Of a stretch of DNA of 36,184 nt, positions 17,892-29,029 are shown piece after piece; the first letter of the stretch is position 1, and each line of letters opens with the position of its first letter. The stretch comes from Candidatus Gastranaerophilales bacterium (lineage in GTDB: Bacteria; Cyanobacteriota; Vampirovibrionia; Gastranaerophilales; Gastranaerophilaceae): NCBI GenBank assembly GCA_947589705.1, contig CANQCO010000007.1, positions 1-36,184 of the forward strand, in the 5' to 3' direction. A program made the translations under genes and the position numbers. Under the pieces are notes generated by a model. It was not told where the DNA came from. It saw only the letters and a program-made list of their open reading frames with translations, and did not search any database.

Positions 17892-19193
17892 ATGACAGTT
17901 ACAATTGAAAAATTAGACAACAACGAAGTAAAATTAAATATCGAAATTGAACCATCGGTTACTCAATGGGAATATGACAAGGCATGTAAAAGATTAGCGC
18001 AGAGAGTTAATGTACCGGGATTCAGACAAGGTAAAGCACCAAAATTAATCCTTGAAAAGTATGTAGGTATAGCGGCACTTCAAAGAGAAGTTCTGGAAAG
18101 CCTTCTTCCTACTATATTTGAATCAACAATAGAAGAAAATAATTTTGATATAATAATAGCTCCTAATGTTGAATCTTATGAGTTTGCAGATGATAAATCA
18201 CTAAAAGTTGTTGCTAAACTTGAACTTAAACCCGAAGTAAATCTTTGTGAATATAAAGGCATGGAAGTTGAAGTTGAAGAATTTAAAAACGCTGATGATG
18301 CTATAGATAAAGAATTAAAAGCACTGCAAGAGAGATATTCAACTTTAAACGATATAACAGACAGAAAATCAACAAATACAGACCTTGTAAATATAGATTT
18401 TGACGGTTATGTTGACGGTGAAGAAATAAAAGGCGGAAGCGCTAAAGGATATTTACTTGATTTAGCTCATTCTAATTTTATTCCGGGATTTGCAGAACAA
18501 CTCGTTGATAAAGCCACAGGTGAAGAATTTAAAATAAATGTTAAATTCCCTGATGAATACCACGATGAAAAACTTAAAGGTAAAGACGCAGAATTTAACA
18601 TAAAAATTAATGCCATAAAAGAAAAAGTTCTTCCCGAAATTAATGATGAATTTGCTAAAAAAATAAACTCGAAATTTGAAACACTTGATTTATTAAAAGA
18701 AGATATTCAAAAATATCTTGATAACAGTGCAAAAAATGAAAATGAAAAAAGAACAGCCGAAAAAATATATGATACATTGTTTGAAAAAATTAATATAGAA
18801 ATACAAGAAACAATGATAAACAGAGAAATTCAGGCATTAATGGGCGAGTTTAAACAAAGAGTTAACATGCAAGGCGGTAACTTCGATAAAATGCTTGAAC
18901 AGGAAGGTCATCAAAAGATTTATGACCAAATGAAAGAAGAAGCCGTTAAAAGAATTAAAACTTCTTTAATCATTGGTAAAATAGCACAAACAGAAAAAAT
19001 CAACGTAACACAAGAAGATATTCAGGCAAAAATAGGCGGTTTAGCACAAGTGTACCGTACAACCGCAGATAACATTGTTGCTGAAATTCAGAAAAATCCT
19101 AATATTTTACAGCAGTTAAATCAACAGGTAATATCGGAAAAAGTTACGAAATTACTTCTTGATAATGCAAAAGTAAAATTTATAAGTAAATAA
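17892..19193 (+). CDS. tig: Trigger factor
   Basis: [60 protein letters not shown]. Located upstream of clpP-clpX. Confidence 0.95.
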   Translation: MTVTIEKLDNNEVKLNIEIEPSVTQWEYDKACKRLAQRVNVPGFRQGKAPKLILEKYVGIAALQREVLESLLPTIFESTIEENNFDIIIAPNVESYEFADDKSLKVVAKLELKPEVNLCEYKGMEVEVEEFKNADDAIDKELKALQERYSTLNDITDRKSTNTDLVNIDFDGYVDGEEIKGGSAKGYLLDLAHSNFIPGFAEQLVDKATGEEFKINVKFPDEYHDEKLKGKDAEFNIKINAIKEKVLPEINDEFAKKINSKFETLDLLKEDIQKYLDNSAKNENEKRTAEKIYDTLFEKINIEIQETMINREIQALMGEFKQRVNMQGGNFDKMLEQEGHQKIYDQMKEEAVKRIKTSLIIGKIAQTEKINVTQEDIQAKIGGLAQVYRTTADNIVAEIQKNPNILQQLNQQVISEKVTKLLLDNAKVKFISK

Positions 19194-19216
19194 CTCTTAT
19201 TAGAAAGGGAAAAGAG

Positions 19217-19825
19217 ATGAGTTTTGTACCGGTAGTTATAGAACAATCATCAAGAGGCGAAAGGTCATTTGATATTTTCTCAAGATTATTGAGAGAAAGA
19301 ATCATCTTTTTAGGCACTCCGATTGATGATATGGTAGCAAACCTGATAGTTGCTCAATTGCTTTTATTAGACAGCGAAAACCCCGAAAAAGATATTATGT
19401 TATATATCAATTCACCCGGAGGAAGCGTTACTGCAGGTTTTGCAATATATGATACAATGCAGCACATTAGAGCTGACGTATCAACAATATGTTTAGGTCA
19501 GGCTGCTTCAATGGGGGCATTCTTACTTTCATCAGGTACTAAAGGAAAGAGAATGGCATTGCCTCATTCAAGAGTATTAATCCACCAGCCTTTAGGCGGA
19601 GCTCAAGGTCAGGCTACCGATATTGAAATTCAAGCAGCTGAAATTATCAGAATTAAAAAATCTTTAAATGAAATTTTAGCTAAAAACACAGGTCAATCAA
19701 TTAAAAAGATTGAAAAAGATACCGACAGAGACTATATCATGACACCTGAGGAAGCTTTAGAATACGGTATGATTGATAAAGTTGTTACGGTAAATACAAC
19801 GCCAAAACCAAGTCAGGAGATATAA
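19217..19825 (+). CDS. clpP: ATP-dependent Clp protease proteolytic subunit
   Basis: [64 protein letters not shown]. Confidence 0.97.
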   Translation: MSFVPVVIEQSSRGERSFDIFSRLLRERIIFLGTPIDDMVANLIVAQLLLLDSENPEKDIMLYINSPGGSVTAGFAIYDTMQHIRADVSTICLGQAASMGAFLLSSGTKGKRMALPHSRVLIHQPLGGAQGQATDIEIQAAEIIRIKKSLNEILAKNTGQSIKKIEKDTDRDYIMTPEEALEYGMIDKVVTVNTTPKPSQEI

Positions 19826-19828
19826 TTA

Positions 19829-21154
19829 ATGGCAGCACATGATGACAGTCAGTTAAAATGTTCTTTCTGCGGAAAAACTCAGGAGCAGGTAAAAAAGCTT
19901 ATAGCCGGTCCTGATGTCTATATTTGCGACGAATGCGTAGAATTATGCAACGAAATATTAGACGAAGAATTTCTTGAAAATAAAGAAAAACAACCGACAG
20001 AAGCAGAAGTTAAAGAAACGGATTTAACCAAACTGCCAAAACCGCATGAAATAAAAAAATATCTTGATGAATACATTATTGGTCAGGACGATGCAAAAAA
20101 AGTACTTTCGGTAGCGGTTTATAACCACTATAAGAGGATTGCACACAATGCTTCCATAGATGAAAAACAGGTAGAAATCCAAAAAAGTAATATTCTGCTC
20201 GTAGGACCTACGGGAAGCGGTAAGACATTGCTTGCTCAAACACTTGCAAAAATGCTTGACGTACCGTTTGCAATCGCAGACGCTACAACATTAACGGAAG
20301 CAGGATACGTCGGTGATGATGTTGAAAACATTTTGTTAAGACTTTATCAAAACGCTGATTTTGACGCTCAAAAAGCTGAAAAGGGTATTATCTACATTGA
20401 TGAAATAGATAAAATCTCAAGAAAATCGGAAAATACAAGTATAACAAGAGACGTATCGGGTGAAGGCGTTCAGCAGGCGCTATTAAAGATGATAGAAGGC
20501 ACTGTTGCAAATGTTCCGCCGCAAGGGGGAAGGAAACATCCTCATCAGGAATTTATACAAATTAATACCGCAAATATTTTATTTATTGTCGGCGGTGCGT
20601 TTGTAGGACTTGATAAGATTGTTGAAAGACGTGCGGGAGATTCCGCTACAATAGGGTTTGGTGCTTCTGCGCCTAAGACTCAAGCCGAAAAAGAAATTGA
20701 AGCTGCAAAAATGCTTAAGAAACTGCAGCCCGAAGACCTTTTAAAGTTCGGTTTAATACCTGAATTTATCGGCAGAGTACCTGTTTATGCAGTATTAGAC
20801 CCGTTAGACGAAAGCACGCTTAAAAATATTTTAACTCAGCCCAAGAATGCTCTGTTAAAACAGTATCAATGCTTATTAAATATGGACGGTGTAGAGCTTA
20901 AGTTTGAACCCGATGCCGTTGATTTGATTGCGGAAGAAGCGATAAAACGTAAAACGGGCGCAAGAGCTTTAAGGTCTATTGTTGAAGAAATAATGCTTGA
21001 TATTATGTATGCACTGCCCGAACAAAAAGACGTTAAAGAATTTGTTGTAACGGCAGATATGGTTAAGAAAAAAGAAGGCGGTGCGGAATTAATAAAACTG
21101 CCGACGAAAACGGAAAATACCATAAAACCCGTTAATAATGAAGAAATAGCTTAA
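19829..21154 (+). CDS. clpX: ATP-dependent Clp protease ATP-binding subunit ClpX
   Basis: Zinc finger CSFCGKTQ...CDECVELC, Walker [29 protein letters not shown]. Confidence 0.97.
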   Translation: MAAHDDSQLKCSFCGKTQEQVKKLIAGPDVYICDECVELCNEILDEEFLENKEKQPTEAEVKETDLTKLPKPHEIKKYLDEYIIGQDDAKKVLSVAVYNHYKRIAHNASIDEKQVEIQKSNILLVGPTGSGKTLLAQTLAKMLDVPFAIADATTLTEAGYVGDDVENILLRLYQNADFDAQKAEKGIIYIDEIDKISRKSENTSITRDVSGEGVQQALLKMIEGTVANVPPQGGRKHPHQEFIQINTANILFIVGGAFVGLDKIVERRAGDSATIGFGASAPKTQAEKEIEAAKMLKKLQPEDLLKFGLIPEFIGRVPVYAVLDPLDESTLKNILTQPKNALLKQYQCLLNMDGVELKFEPDAVDLIAEEAIKRKTGARALRSIVEEIMLDIMYALPEQKDVKEFVVTADMVKKKEGGAELIKLPTKTENTIKPVNNEEIA

Positions 21155-21160
21155 TAAAGA

Positions 21161-21183
21161 AAAGACCTCAAAAAGAGGTCTTT
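21161..21183 (+). terminator. Intrinsic terminator after clpX
   Basis: AAAGACCTC-AAAAA-GAGGTCTTT, then TTATTTTTC. Confidence 0.85.
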
Positions 21184-21233
21184 TTATTTTTCTTTATATG
21201 TTAGAATTTTTATATTACTAAAGAGTTTAAATT

Positions 21234-22541
21234 ATGAAATTTAAAAAATATTTAGCTTGTTTTTTTATTTTAATATTATTAAATTCAATTTGTCCTATGG
21301 AAGTTCTCGCAAAATCTTATAAGGTTGATTTCCTATATAGAAAAAATATGTATAAAGTTCATGATAAAAAAAACAAATACGGAATTGTTACAAAGTCAGG
21401 AATTGTAGTTATTCCCGTGGAGTATTCAAATCTTGCATTTTATGATGATTATATTTTTGCTGATAAAGACGGGAAGCGAGCTTGTTTTTCCCAAAATGGC
21501 AGTGTAATTATTCCTTTAAAATATGATAAAATTATTCCCAACACTCAATTTTTACCTGTAAACATTGATAATAAATGGGGTATTATTAATTATAATGATG
21601 AAATAATATTACCTATTGAATATCCGTTATTGAAAACTTCAGGTTATAACTATATATTCCAAAAGGAAGGTCAATTTGTATTTTTAAATCAAAATAATCA
21701 GTTTTTCTATATCAATGAGTTTAACGATATGAATTTTCTTAACCTCGGAAAAAATTTATTCGTTGTAGAAAAAAATCAAAAAAAAGGTGTTTATGATCTC
21801 AAACAAAAGAAAATAGTAATACCTCTAATATATAACGATGTTCAATATTTGTATGATAACCTGATTACAGTAAAAAACAAAGACAGATACGGAATTTATA
21901 AAACAGACGGACAAGTTTTATTTCATACTGTTTTAAAAAATATTTTAATGAATCATTGGACAACACATTTTATTGTTCAAAAAGAAAATAATTTATATGA
22001 CCTTTATAATTTTAGTGATTTAAAAAAGATATTTTCAGATATGGAAGAAGTGGGAGATGTTATTTCTAATAATGAAATTACACATATTAAAGCGAAGAAA
22101 AACAGTTTTTGGGCTTTAGAAGAATATAATAATAAAACCGGAAAAATTAGAAATATTTTACCTTATATTAATGAGGAGATATTGCATGATTCTATTATTA
22201 GAGAATATTGTTTAGCAAAAACAAACGGTAAATGGGCAAGTTATAGTACTAAAACAGGTGAAAAACTTATTCAATTTGATAATGATTTTATTGGCAAGGA
22301 TCCTTATTTTACAGGCTACATTTTATATTTAAACGGAGATAAAGTTTTATACGATATAAATACAAATGAGTACAAAGATTTTAAACAAATAAAAGCTAAA
22401 AGTAACAATGGAGCTATTGCTTTTGCGATATTTGGTGTAGTATTAAAAGTTGTTTGGTGGAGTTCTATAACAATTGATAAAATAGTTAATTGTAAAGAAT
22501 ATAAAAGAAATGCTGTTCCAAAGAAAATAAAAGTTTTGTAG
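21234..22541 (+). CDS. Exported WG-repeat protein
   Basis: N-terminal signal-like segment; repeats KYGIVTKSGIVVIPVEY, DGKRACFSQNGSVIIPLKYDKI, NKWGIINYNDEIILPIEY, KKGVYDLKQKKIVIPLIYNDV; C-terminal hydrophobic segment. Confidence 0.82.
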   Translation: MKFKKYLACFFILILLNSICPMEVLAKSYKVDFLYRKNMYKVHDKKNKYGIVTKSGIVVIPVEYSNLAFYDDYIFADKDGKRACFSQNGSVIIPLKYDKIIPNTQFLPVNIDNKWGIINYNDEIILPIEYPLLKTSGYNYIFQKEGQFVFLNQNNQFFYINEFNDMNFLNLGKNLFVVEKNQKKGVYDLKQKKIVIPLIYNDVQYLYDNLITVKNKDRYGIYKTDGQVLFHTVLKNILMNHWTTHFIVQKENNLYDLYNFSDLKKIFSDMEEVGDVISNNEITHIKAKKNSFWALEEYNNKTGKIRNILPYINEEILHDSIIREYCLAKTNGKWASYSTKTGEKLIQFDNDFIGKDPYFTGYILYLNGDKVLYDINTNEYKDFKQIKAKSNNGAIAFAIFGVVLKVVWWSSITIDKIVNCKEYKRNAVPKKIKVL

Positions 22542-22636
22542 TTTTGATTTGACTACTTTTGCCAAAATTTGTCGCATGGATTATTTATAGCTTTTATATA
22601 ATAGTGAGTTTGACAAAGAACAATGCTTTAAAAGAA

Positions 22637-23143
22637 TTATGCTTTGTAATTATGATTAACCTTATTATGTATACTTCTTGGCAGATAAACAATATTTTCA
22701 ACTCTGTTATCACCATAATTGTATATGTGATGTACAACAAAGGTTTCTTCTGGATATATTAGCTGAAGCTTATCGTATTCATTTTTCATACATGCAAATG
22801 CAACAAAATTATAAACTTTCGTATATTTTGCTAAATTTTTATAATTAGTTGTATCTAAATATATATTGTTTAAGTCTTCATTATTAAAATTACCTTTTTT
22901 CTGAGGAATTATATCTCCGTCTTGATTTATTCTTACATTTCCCCAATTACTTGCATAATAAAAATCTTTTGTTTTTCCTATTCTCCAAGCTTTATTATAT
23001 TTTTCTTTATCTTTTGAGGATTTTTCAAATTCTTTAGCAAGTTTTTTATCATTTACACTGTTATTTAATAATTCAATTAATTTTTTTTCGTCTTTTTTTT
23101 CCAATAATTGAATAATTTTTTCCTTTACTGCTTTTAAAGTCAT
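22637..23143 (-). CDS. NUMOD4/HNH-type endonuclease-like protein
   Basis: WRIGKTKDFYYASNWGNVRINQDGDIIPQ (NUMOD4-like) and VVHHIYNYGDNRVENIVYLPRSIHNKVNH (HNH-like). SD gaggggg precedes ATG 23143. Confidence 0.72.
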   Translation of the reverse strand: MTLKAVKEKIIQLLEKKDEKKLIELLNNSVNDKKLAKEFEKSSKDKEKYNKAWRIGKTKDFYYASNWGNVRINQDGDIIPQKKGNFNNEDLNNIYLDTTNYKNLAKYTKVYNFVAFACMKNEYDKLQLIYPEETFVVHHIYNYGDNRVENIVYLPRSIHNKVNHNYKA

Positions 23144-23170
23144 AACCCCCTCACTCTTGTAAACAAAGTA

Positions 23171-23179
23171 ATTATACCA
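23171..23179 (-). promoter_or_regulatory. Extended -10 promoter element for the HNH-like gene
   Basis: TGGTATAAT on the minus strand, 28 bp upstream of the start. Confidence 0.5.
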
Positions 23180-23181
23180 CA

Positions 23182-23406
23182 TTTACCCAACAAAAAGCGC
23201 AAATTCGGGAAGGAAGCAGAATGTAACAAAATCTTAGTATACACGTTTAAAATTTAAAAAAAACGGGAATATTATAATTAAGCCAAACTACGGACAATTT
23301 TATATAAATTAAATACGAATATAATATATAAATTTTATAAAAAAACTAAGAATATTTATGAACACTGTATGAAAATGACAGTGTAGATATTTTTACCCAA
23401 CAAAAA
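23182..23406 (+). repeat. Direct repeat TTTACCCAACAAAAA
   Basis: Exact 15-bp copies at 23182-23196 and 23392-23406; a related TTTTAACCCAACATTTT lies near 24174-24189. Confidence 0.6.
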
Positions 23407-23500
23407 TGCGGTTAAAATCAAAATTTTTAACCCCAAAATAGTTACGACGCCACAATTGACGCCAATATTTTGGTGCAAAAAAACAGAAAGGACTTTTATT

Positions 23501-23995
23501 ATGGAACAGAATAAATTTTTAAATGAAAACCCGGAACAAGTTGTAATATTCCCTACCCCAAGGCAAATTATAATACATAGAGCAATACCAGAAAGAGCAT
23601 ACGGACTGTTTGACTCTGAAACAGGCAAACAAGCGGGAGATTTTAAGAAAGGTACAGACGGACAAGTTGAATTTACCAACTTAGACCCAAGTAAGCACTA
23701 TGATGTGGGAGCTATTGAAGGTATGGGAGATGAAAAGCCTCAATTTAGAATAAATTGGACCCAAAAAATGCGTGATAACACAGACACTATATTAAATAAT
23801 TCTGATAACCTGCCTGTAGAATTTCCTTGTGCTTATTACATAATAGATAACCGCAATAATTCAAATAACGCTTTTGACCTGGTTGATGATAATGGTGATA
23901 AGGTAGGAGAAGTTGCAAAATTAGCACCAACCGGTGATAAACCAAGATTTGTACAAGTTAATACTTTCAAAATGAAAGACGACACACAAAAATAA
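23501..23995 (+). CDS. Orphan hypothetical protein, 164 aa, two similar beta-rich modules, no signal peptide
   Basis: SD aaagga before ATG 23501 (the longer ORF start at 23456 lacks an SD). AYGLFDSETGKQAGDFKKGTDGQVEFTNL and AFDLVDDNGDKVGEVAKLAPTGDKPRFVQV look like internal repeats. A strong terminator follows. Confidence 0.75.
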   Translation: MEQNKFLNENPEQVVIFPTPRQIIIHRAIPERAYGLFDSETGKQAGDFKKGTDGQVEFTNLDPSKHYDVGAIEGMGDEKPQFRINWTQKMRDNTDTILNNSDNLPVEFPCAYYIIDNRNNSNNAFDLVDDNGDKVGEVAKLAPTGDKPRFVQVNTFKMKDDTQK

Positions 23996-24018
23996 AAGGC
24001 TAGACACAAAGCTGATAA

Positions 24019-24040
24019 GAAGCACCCCTCCGGGTGCTTC
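24019..24040 (+). terminator. Intrinsic terminator after the 23501 gene
   Basis: GAAGCACCC-CTCC-GGGTGCTTC, then TTTGTCTTT. Confidence 0.9.
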
Positions 24041-24218
24041 TTTGTCTTTAAATTTAATCTGGTGTCGCAACATTACACTTGCTCGTTTTGTAACCTTTTA
24101 AAAACGCCACTCGCAAAATTTGAAATCACAGTTTGTAACATTAAAAATTAGACTTATTTACGGCAAATTTGATTTTAACCCAACATTTTCACTACATGTT
24201 TAAAGTGTTATTAAAATT

Positions 24219-24227
24219 TGTTATAAT
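24219..24227 (+). promoter_or_regulatory. Extended -10 promoter element upstream of the structured RNA candidate
   Basis: TGTTATAAT; predicted +1 about 24234, at the first bases of the 14-bp stem. Confidence 0.5.
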
Positions 24228-24232
24228 GTATT

Positions 24233-24319
24233 TGATAGAATAATTGATAGTCCCAATAAATCGTACAGGGCGGAGTAATTTCTGTTATAGGGCATAACGA
24301 ACCCACAATTATTCTATCA
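24233..24319 (+). ncRNA. Structured RNA candidate of unknown class (87 nt)
   Basis: Perfect 14-bp closing stem TGATAGAATAATTG (24233-24246) / CAATTATTCTATCA (24306-24319); internal hairpin GTTAT-AGGGC-ATAAC (24284-24298); preceded by an extended -10. Confidence 0.45.
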
Positions 24320-24438
24320 CCTTATAATCAGTTTTTATGTCAGGTTACTTTCCTAAATAAAATTGTAATAATCATAATAAAATTAACCGATACGCCTTTT
24401 ACAAAAAAGATTTATAATTGTATAATAAACTAAGGTAG

Positions 24439-25863
<1,425 letters not shown>

Positions 25864-25871
25864 GCAAATTT

Positions 25872-26279
25872 ATGGCAGATAAGACCATCCATTTTAAATT
25901 AATTACACCTGAAAAAATTGTTTTTGAAGACGATGTTGACGCCGTTTATGCTATGGGGCAAAAAGGCAGTTTTGGAATACTTCCCAATCACATCCCTTTT
26001 ATGTCCTCGCTCGCCGTTGATACCGCAAAAGTAGTCAAAAACAATGAAGAAATATATTTTTCAATTATAGGCGGTGCCTTCCAGTTCAAGAATAATGAAG
26101 CTATTATTCTTACGGAAGTAGCAGAATGCGGAAATAATATTGATACAACAAGAGCTAAACTCGCTAAAGAAAGAGCGGAAGCAAAAATTATGACAGCAGA
26201 AACTCAAAGAGATTTGAAACTTGCAAATGAAGCGCTTCAAAGAGCTATGGCAAGATTAAAAGCTGCATCTAAGCAGTAA
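25872..26279 (+). CDS. atpC: F0F1 ATP synthase subunit epsilon
   Basis: HFKLITPEKIVFEDDVDAVYAMGQKGSFGILPNHIPFMSSL; directly after atpD. Confidence 0.95.
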   Translation: MADKTIHFKLITPEKIVFEDDVDAVYAMGQKGSFGILPNHIPFMSSLAVDTAKVVKNNEEIYFSIIGGAFQFKNNEAIILTEVAECGNNIDTTRAKLAKERAEAKIMTAETQRDLKLANEALQRAMARLKAASKQ

Positions 26280-26304
26280 AAAATAATTTTAAAAGAGGTT
26301 GAAA

Positions 26305-27156
26305 ATGAAAACTTATATAAAAGATTATTTTTTCCTTACACTTGGCGCTTTGATATACGCATTTGCAATTGAGGGATTTTTAGTTCCGAGTGCAATAATA
26401 GACGGCGGCGTTACAGGTATATCAATGATATTAAATACATTGACAAAACAGCCTTTGGGTATTTTTATCGTATTTATAAACTTGCCGTTTATAATACTTG
26501 CACTGCAAAAACTCGGGAAAAGATTTGTTTTTTCAACGCTGTTTTCAATTTTGGTATTTGCGGGCGGAGTAACATTTTTCTCTCAATTATTCCACGGTCA
26601 CTGCGTTATAGAGAATCTTGAACTTTTCCTTGCCGCAATATTTGGCGGATTAATATTGGGAACGGGAGTCGGATTTATAATTAGAAACGGTGCTTCTGTC
26701 GACGGAACAGAGATTCTGGCTATTTATGTGACTAAAAAGATAAGTTTTTCAGTCGGCGAAATTATAATGTTTATCAATGTTTTCATTTTTACAATAGCAG
26801 GCTTCATATATGATTGGCAGCATGCACTTTATTCTATAATCACTTATTTTGTTGCCTATAAAACAATGGATGTAGTTATTGAAGGTTTAAACGAGTCAAA
26901 ATCGGTATTTATAATAACCGACTATTCGCAGGAAATCGGGAAAGACATAATGGAACACATGGATGTAAGTGTTACTTATGTTGACGCTCAAGGCGGGTAT
27001 TCGGGAATTAACAAAAGAATTGTTTATTGTGTAATATCTCGTCTTCAAGTTCAAAAGCTCAAAGAAATAGCCAAAAACATTGACCCCAGAGCTTTTATCG
27101 CTATCGAAAATGTTTATGAAGTTGAAGGCGTACGTGTAAAAAAGAGAAAAATTTAA
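26305..27156 (+). CDS. YitT family membrane protein
   Basis: Multiple TM segments; GFLVPSAIIDGGVTGISMIL, GTGVGFIIRNGASVDGTEILAIY; C-terminal DUF2179-like domain. Start moved to ATG 26305, which has SD agagg. Confidence 0.9.
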   Translation: MKTYIKDYFFLTLGALIYAFAIEGFLVPSAIIDGGVTGISMILNTLTKQPLGIFIVFINLPFIILALQKLGKRFVFSTLFSILVFAGGVTFFSQLFHGHCVIENLELFLAAIFGGLILGTGVGFIIRNGASVDGTEILAIYVTKKISFSVGEIIMFINVFIFTIAGFIYDWQHALYSIITYFVAYKTMDVVIEGLNESKSVFIITDYSQEIGKDIMEHMDVSVTYVDAQGGYSGINKRIVYCVISRLQVQKLKEIAKNIDPRAFIAIENVYEVEGVRVKKRKI

Positions 27157-27235
27157 AATTGTTTTTGAAAATTTAGTATATTTGAGTTAAATTTAAATAA
27201 GAATTTAATGACTAGTGAGATAACAGGAAATAAAT

Positions 27236-29014
27236 ATGATAACAACAACATCAATGAAAACGCATGGGTGCGGAGAAATAACTAAAAATGAAGTAGGAAA
27301 AGAAGTCACGGTTGCAGGATGGGTTAGTGCCGTAAGAGATTTGGGCGGAATTATTTTCGTTGAAGTAAGAGACCGTTCAGGTCTGTTTCAGCTTGTTTCA
27401 GACCCGAAGAAAAATCCCGAAGTTTATGATGTTTTCCAAAAATTAAGAGATGAATATGTTATAAAAGCAAGCGGAATTGTTTCTATAAGACCCGAAGAAA
27501 CATACAATGATAAACTTCCTACGGGCGAAATAGAGGTTTATCCTAAATCTATTGAGATTCTTTCGACTTCACAAGTTCTTCCATTCCCTCTAAACGCTGA
27601 TGATGTTAATGAAGATATCAGATTAAAGTACCGTTATCTTGATTTAAGACAGGAAAAAGTTCTAAACTGTTTAAAATTAAGACACAAAATTGTTACAACC
27701 ATAAGGAATTATTTAAACAGCCAAAACTTTATGGAAGTTGAAACACCTATATTAATTAAAACAACACCCGAAGGTGCGAGGGATTACCTTGTACCAAGCC
27801 GTGTACAACCGGGGAAATTTTATGCACTTCCTCAATCACCTCAAATATTTAAACAGCTTTTAATGGTCGGCGGAATCGAGCGTTATTATCAAATAGCAAA
27901 ATGCTTCCGTGATGAAGACTTAAGAGCCGACAGACAGCCTGAATTTACTCAGGTTGATATGGAAATGTCATTTGTTGAACAGCAAGACATTATGAATATG
28001 GTTGAAGGGTTATTGAGGGATGTATTTAAACTTGTAGGCTATGATACACCCGAAAAATTACCCGTAATTACATATAAAGAAGCCATGGATAAATACGGTT
28101 CAGATAGACCCGACTTGCGTTTCGGGCTAGAGCTGTTTGATATCGGCGATATTATTATGGAATCTAATTTTGAAATAATTAAAGATACACTTAAAGCCGG
28201 CGGTATAGTCAGAGCAATCAAAATCCCAGGTATTGCAAACTATTCAAGAAAAGAAATAGACGATTTAACTAAACTTGCAATTTCCTACGGGGCAAAAGCA
28301 CTTGCCAATATTATGTACTTAGAAGACGGCACGGCTAAATCTCCCGTTCTTAAGTTCTTAACGGAAGAACAAGCTCAAAGAATAAAAGAAAGAGCAAATG
28401 CTCAAGCAGGCGATGTTATTTTCTTCGTTGCCGATAAACCAAAAATTACTTATGATGTTATGGGCAGATTCAGATTATACTTCGGCGAAAAACTCGGATT
28501 AATCGACCCCGATGCGCATGCTCTTTTATGGGTGGTTGATTTCCCGATGTTTGAATTTTCGGAAGAAGACAACAGATACGTATCAGTTCACCATCCGTTT
28601 ACAATGCCGAATCTGGAAGACATTGATAAAATGGAAACAGACCCTGCTAATTGCCGTTCTATAGCTTATGATATCGTTTATAACGGTACGGAATTAGGCG
28701 GCGGAAGCGTCAGAATCCACTCCGCTGAAATACAGCAAAGAGTATTTAAGGCACTCGGATTAAGCGACGAAGAAACAAAAGAAAAATTCGGATTTATGAT
28801 AAATGCCTTTAAGTACGGAACTCCACCTCATGCCGGTTTAGCATTAGGATTAGACAGAGTTGTTGCTCTGTTAGCTAAGACAAACTCTATAAGAGACGTC
28901 ATTGCATTCCCTAAAAACTCAAATGCTAAATGTCTTATGACCGATGCGCCCGCTATGGCTACGGAAGATCAGCTTAGAGAATTGCATTTAAGACTTACAA
29001 CAAAAGTTAACTAA
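27236..29014 (+). CDS. aspS: Aspartyl-tRNA synthetase (bacterial type)
   Basis: VAGWVSAVRDLGGIIFVEVRDRSG, YALPQSPQIFKQLLMVGGIERYYQIAKCFRDEDLRADRQPEFTQVDMEMSF, GLALGLDRVVALL. Confidence 0.98.
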   Translation: MITTTSMKTHGCGEITKNEVGKEVTVAGWVSAVRDLGGIIFVEVRDRSGLFQLVSDPKKNPEVYDVFQKLRDEYVIKASGIVSIRPEETYNDKLPTGEIEVYPKSIEILSTSQVLPFPLNADDVNEDIRLKYRYLDLRQEKVLNCLKLRHKIVTTIRNYLNSQNFMEVETPILIKTTPEGARDYLVPSRVQPGKFYALPQSPQIFKQLLMVGGIERYYQIAKCFRDEDLRADRQPEFTQVDMEMSFVEQQDIMNMVEGLLRDVFKLVGYDTPEKLPVITYKEAMDKYGSDRPDLRFGLELFDIGDIIMESNFEIIKDTLKAGGIVRAIKIPGIANYSRKEIDDLTKLAISYGAKALANIMYLEDGTAKSPVLKFLTEEQAQRIKERANAQAGDVIFFVADKPKITYDVMGRFRLYFGEKLGLIDPDAHALLWVVDFPMFEFSEEDNRYVSVHHPFTMPNLEDIDKMETDPANCRSIAYDIVYNGTELGGGSVRIHSAEIQQRVFKALGLSDEETKEKFGFMINAFKYGTPPHAGLALGLDRVVALLAKTNSIRDVIAFPKNSNAKCLMTDAPAMATEDQLRELHLRLTTKVN

Positions 29015-29029
29015 CCTTTTTTAAAAGTA

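Noticed and set aside
22559-22762. Plus-strand 67-aa hydrophobic ORF
   Set aside because: Overlaps the 3' end of the HNH-like gene in antisense and has no convincing SD.
23198-23225. GGGAAGGAAGCAG motif (about 23207-23219) resembling the SRP RNA domain IV GGAAGGAAGCAG
   Set aside because: The required 5' CAGG(N)CC side is missing (it reads CAAATTC) and no long enclosing helix is visible. Likely coincidental.
23356-23679. Minus-strand 107-aa ORF
   Set aside because: Antisense to the start of the 23501 gene, which has a good SD and terminator on the plus strand.
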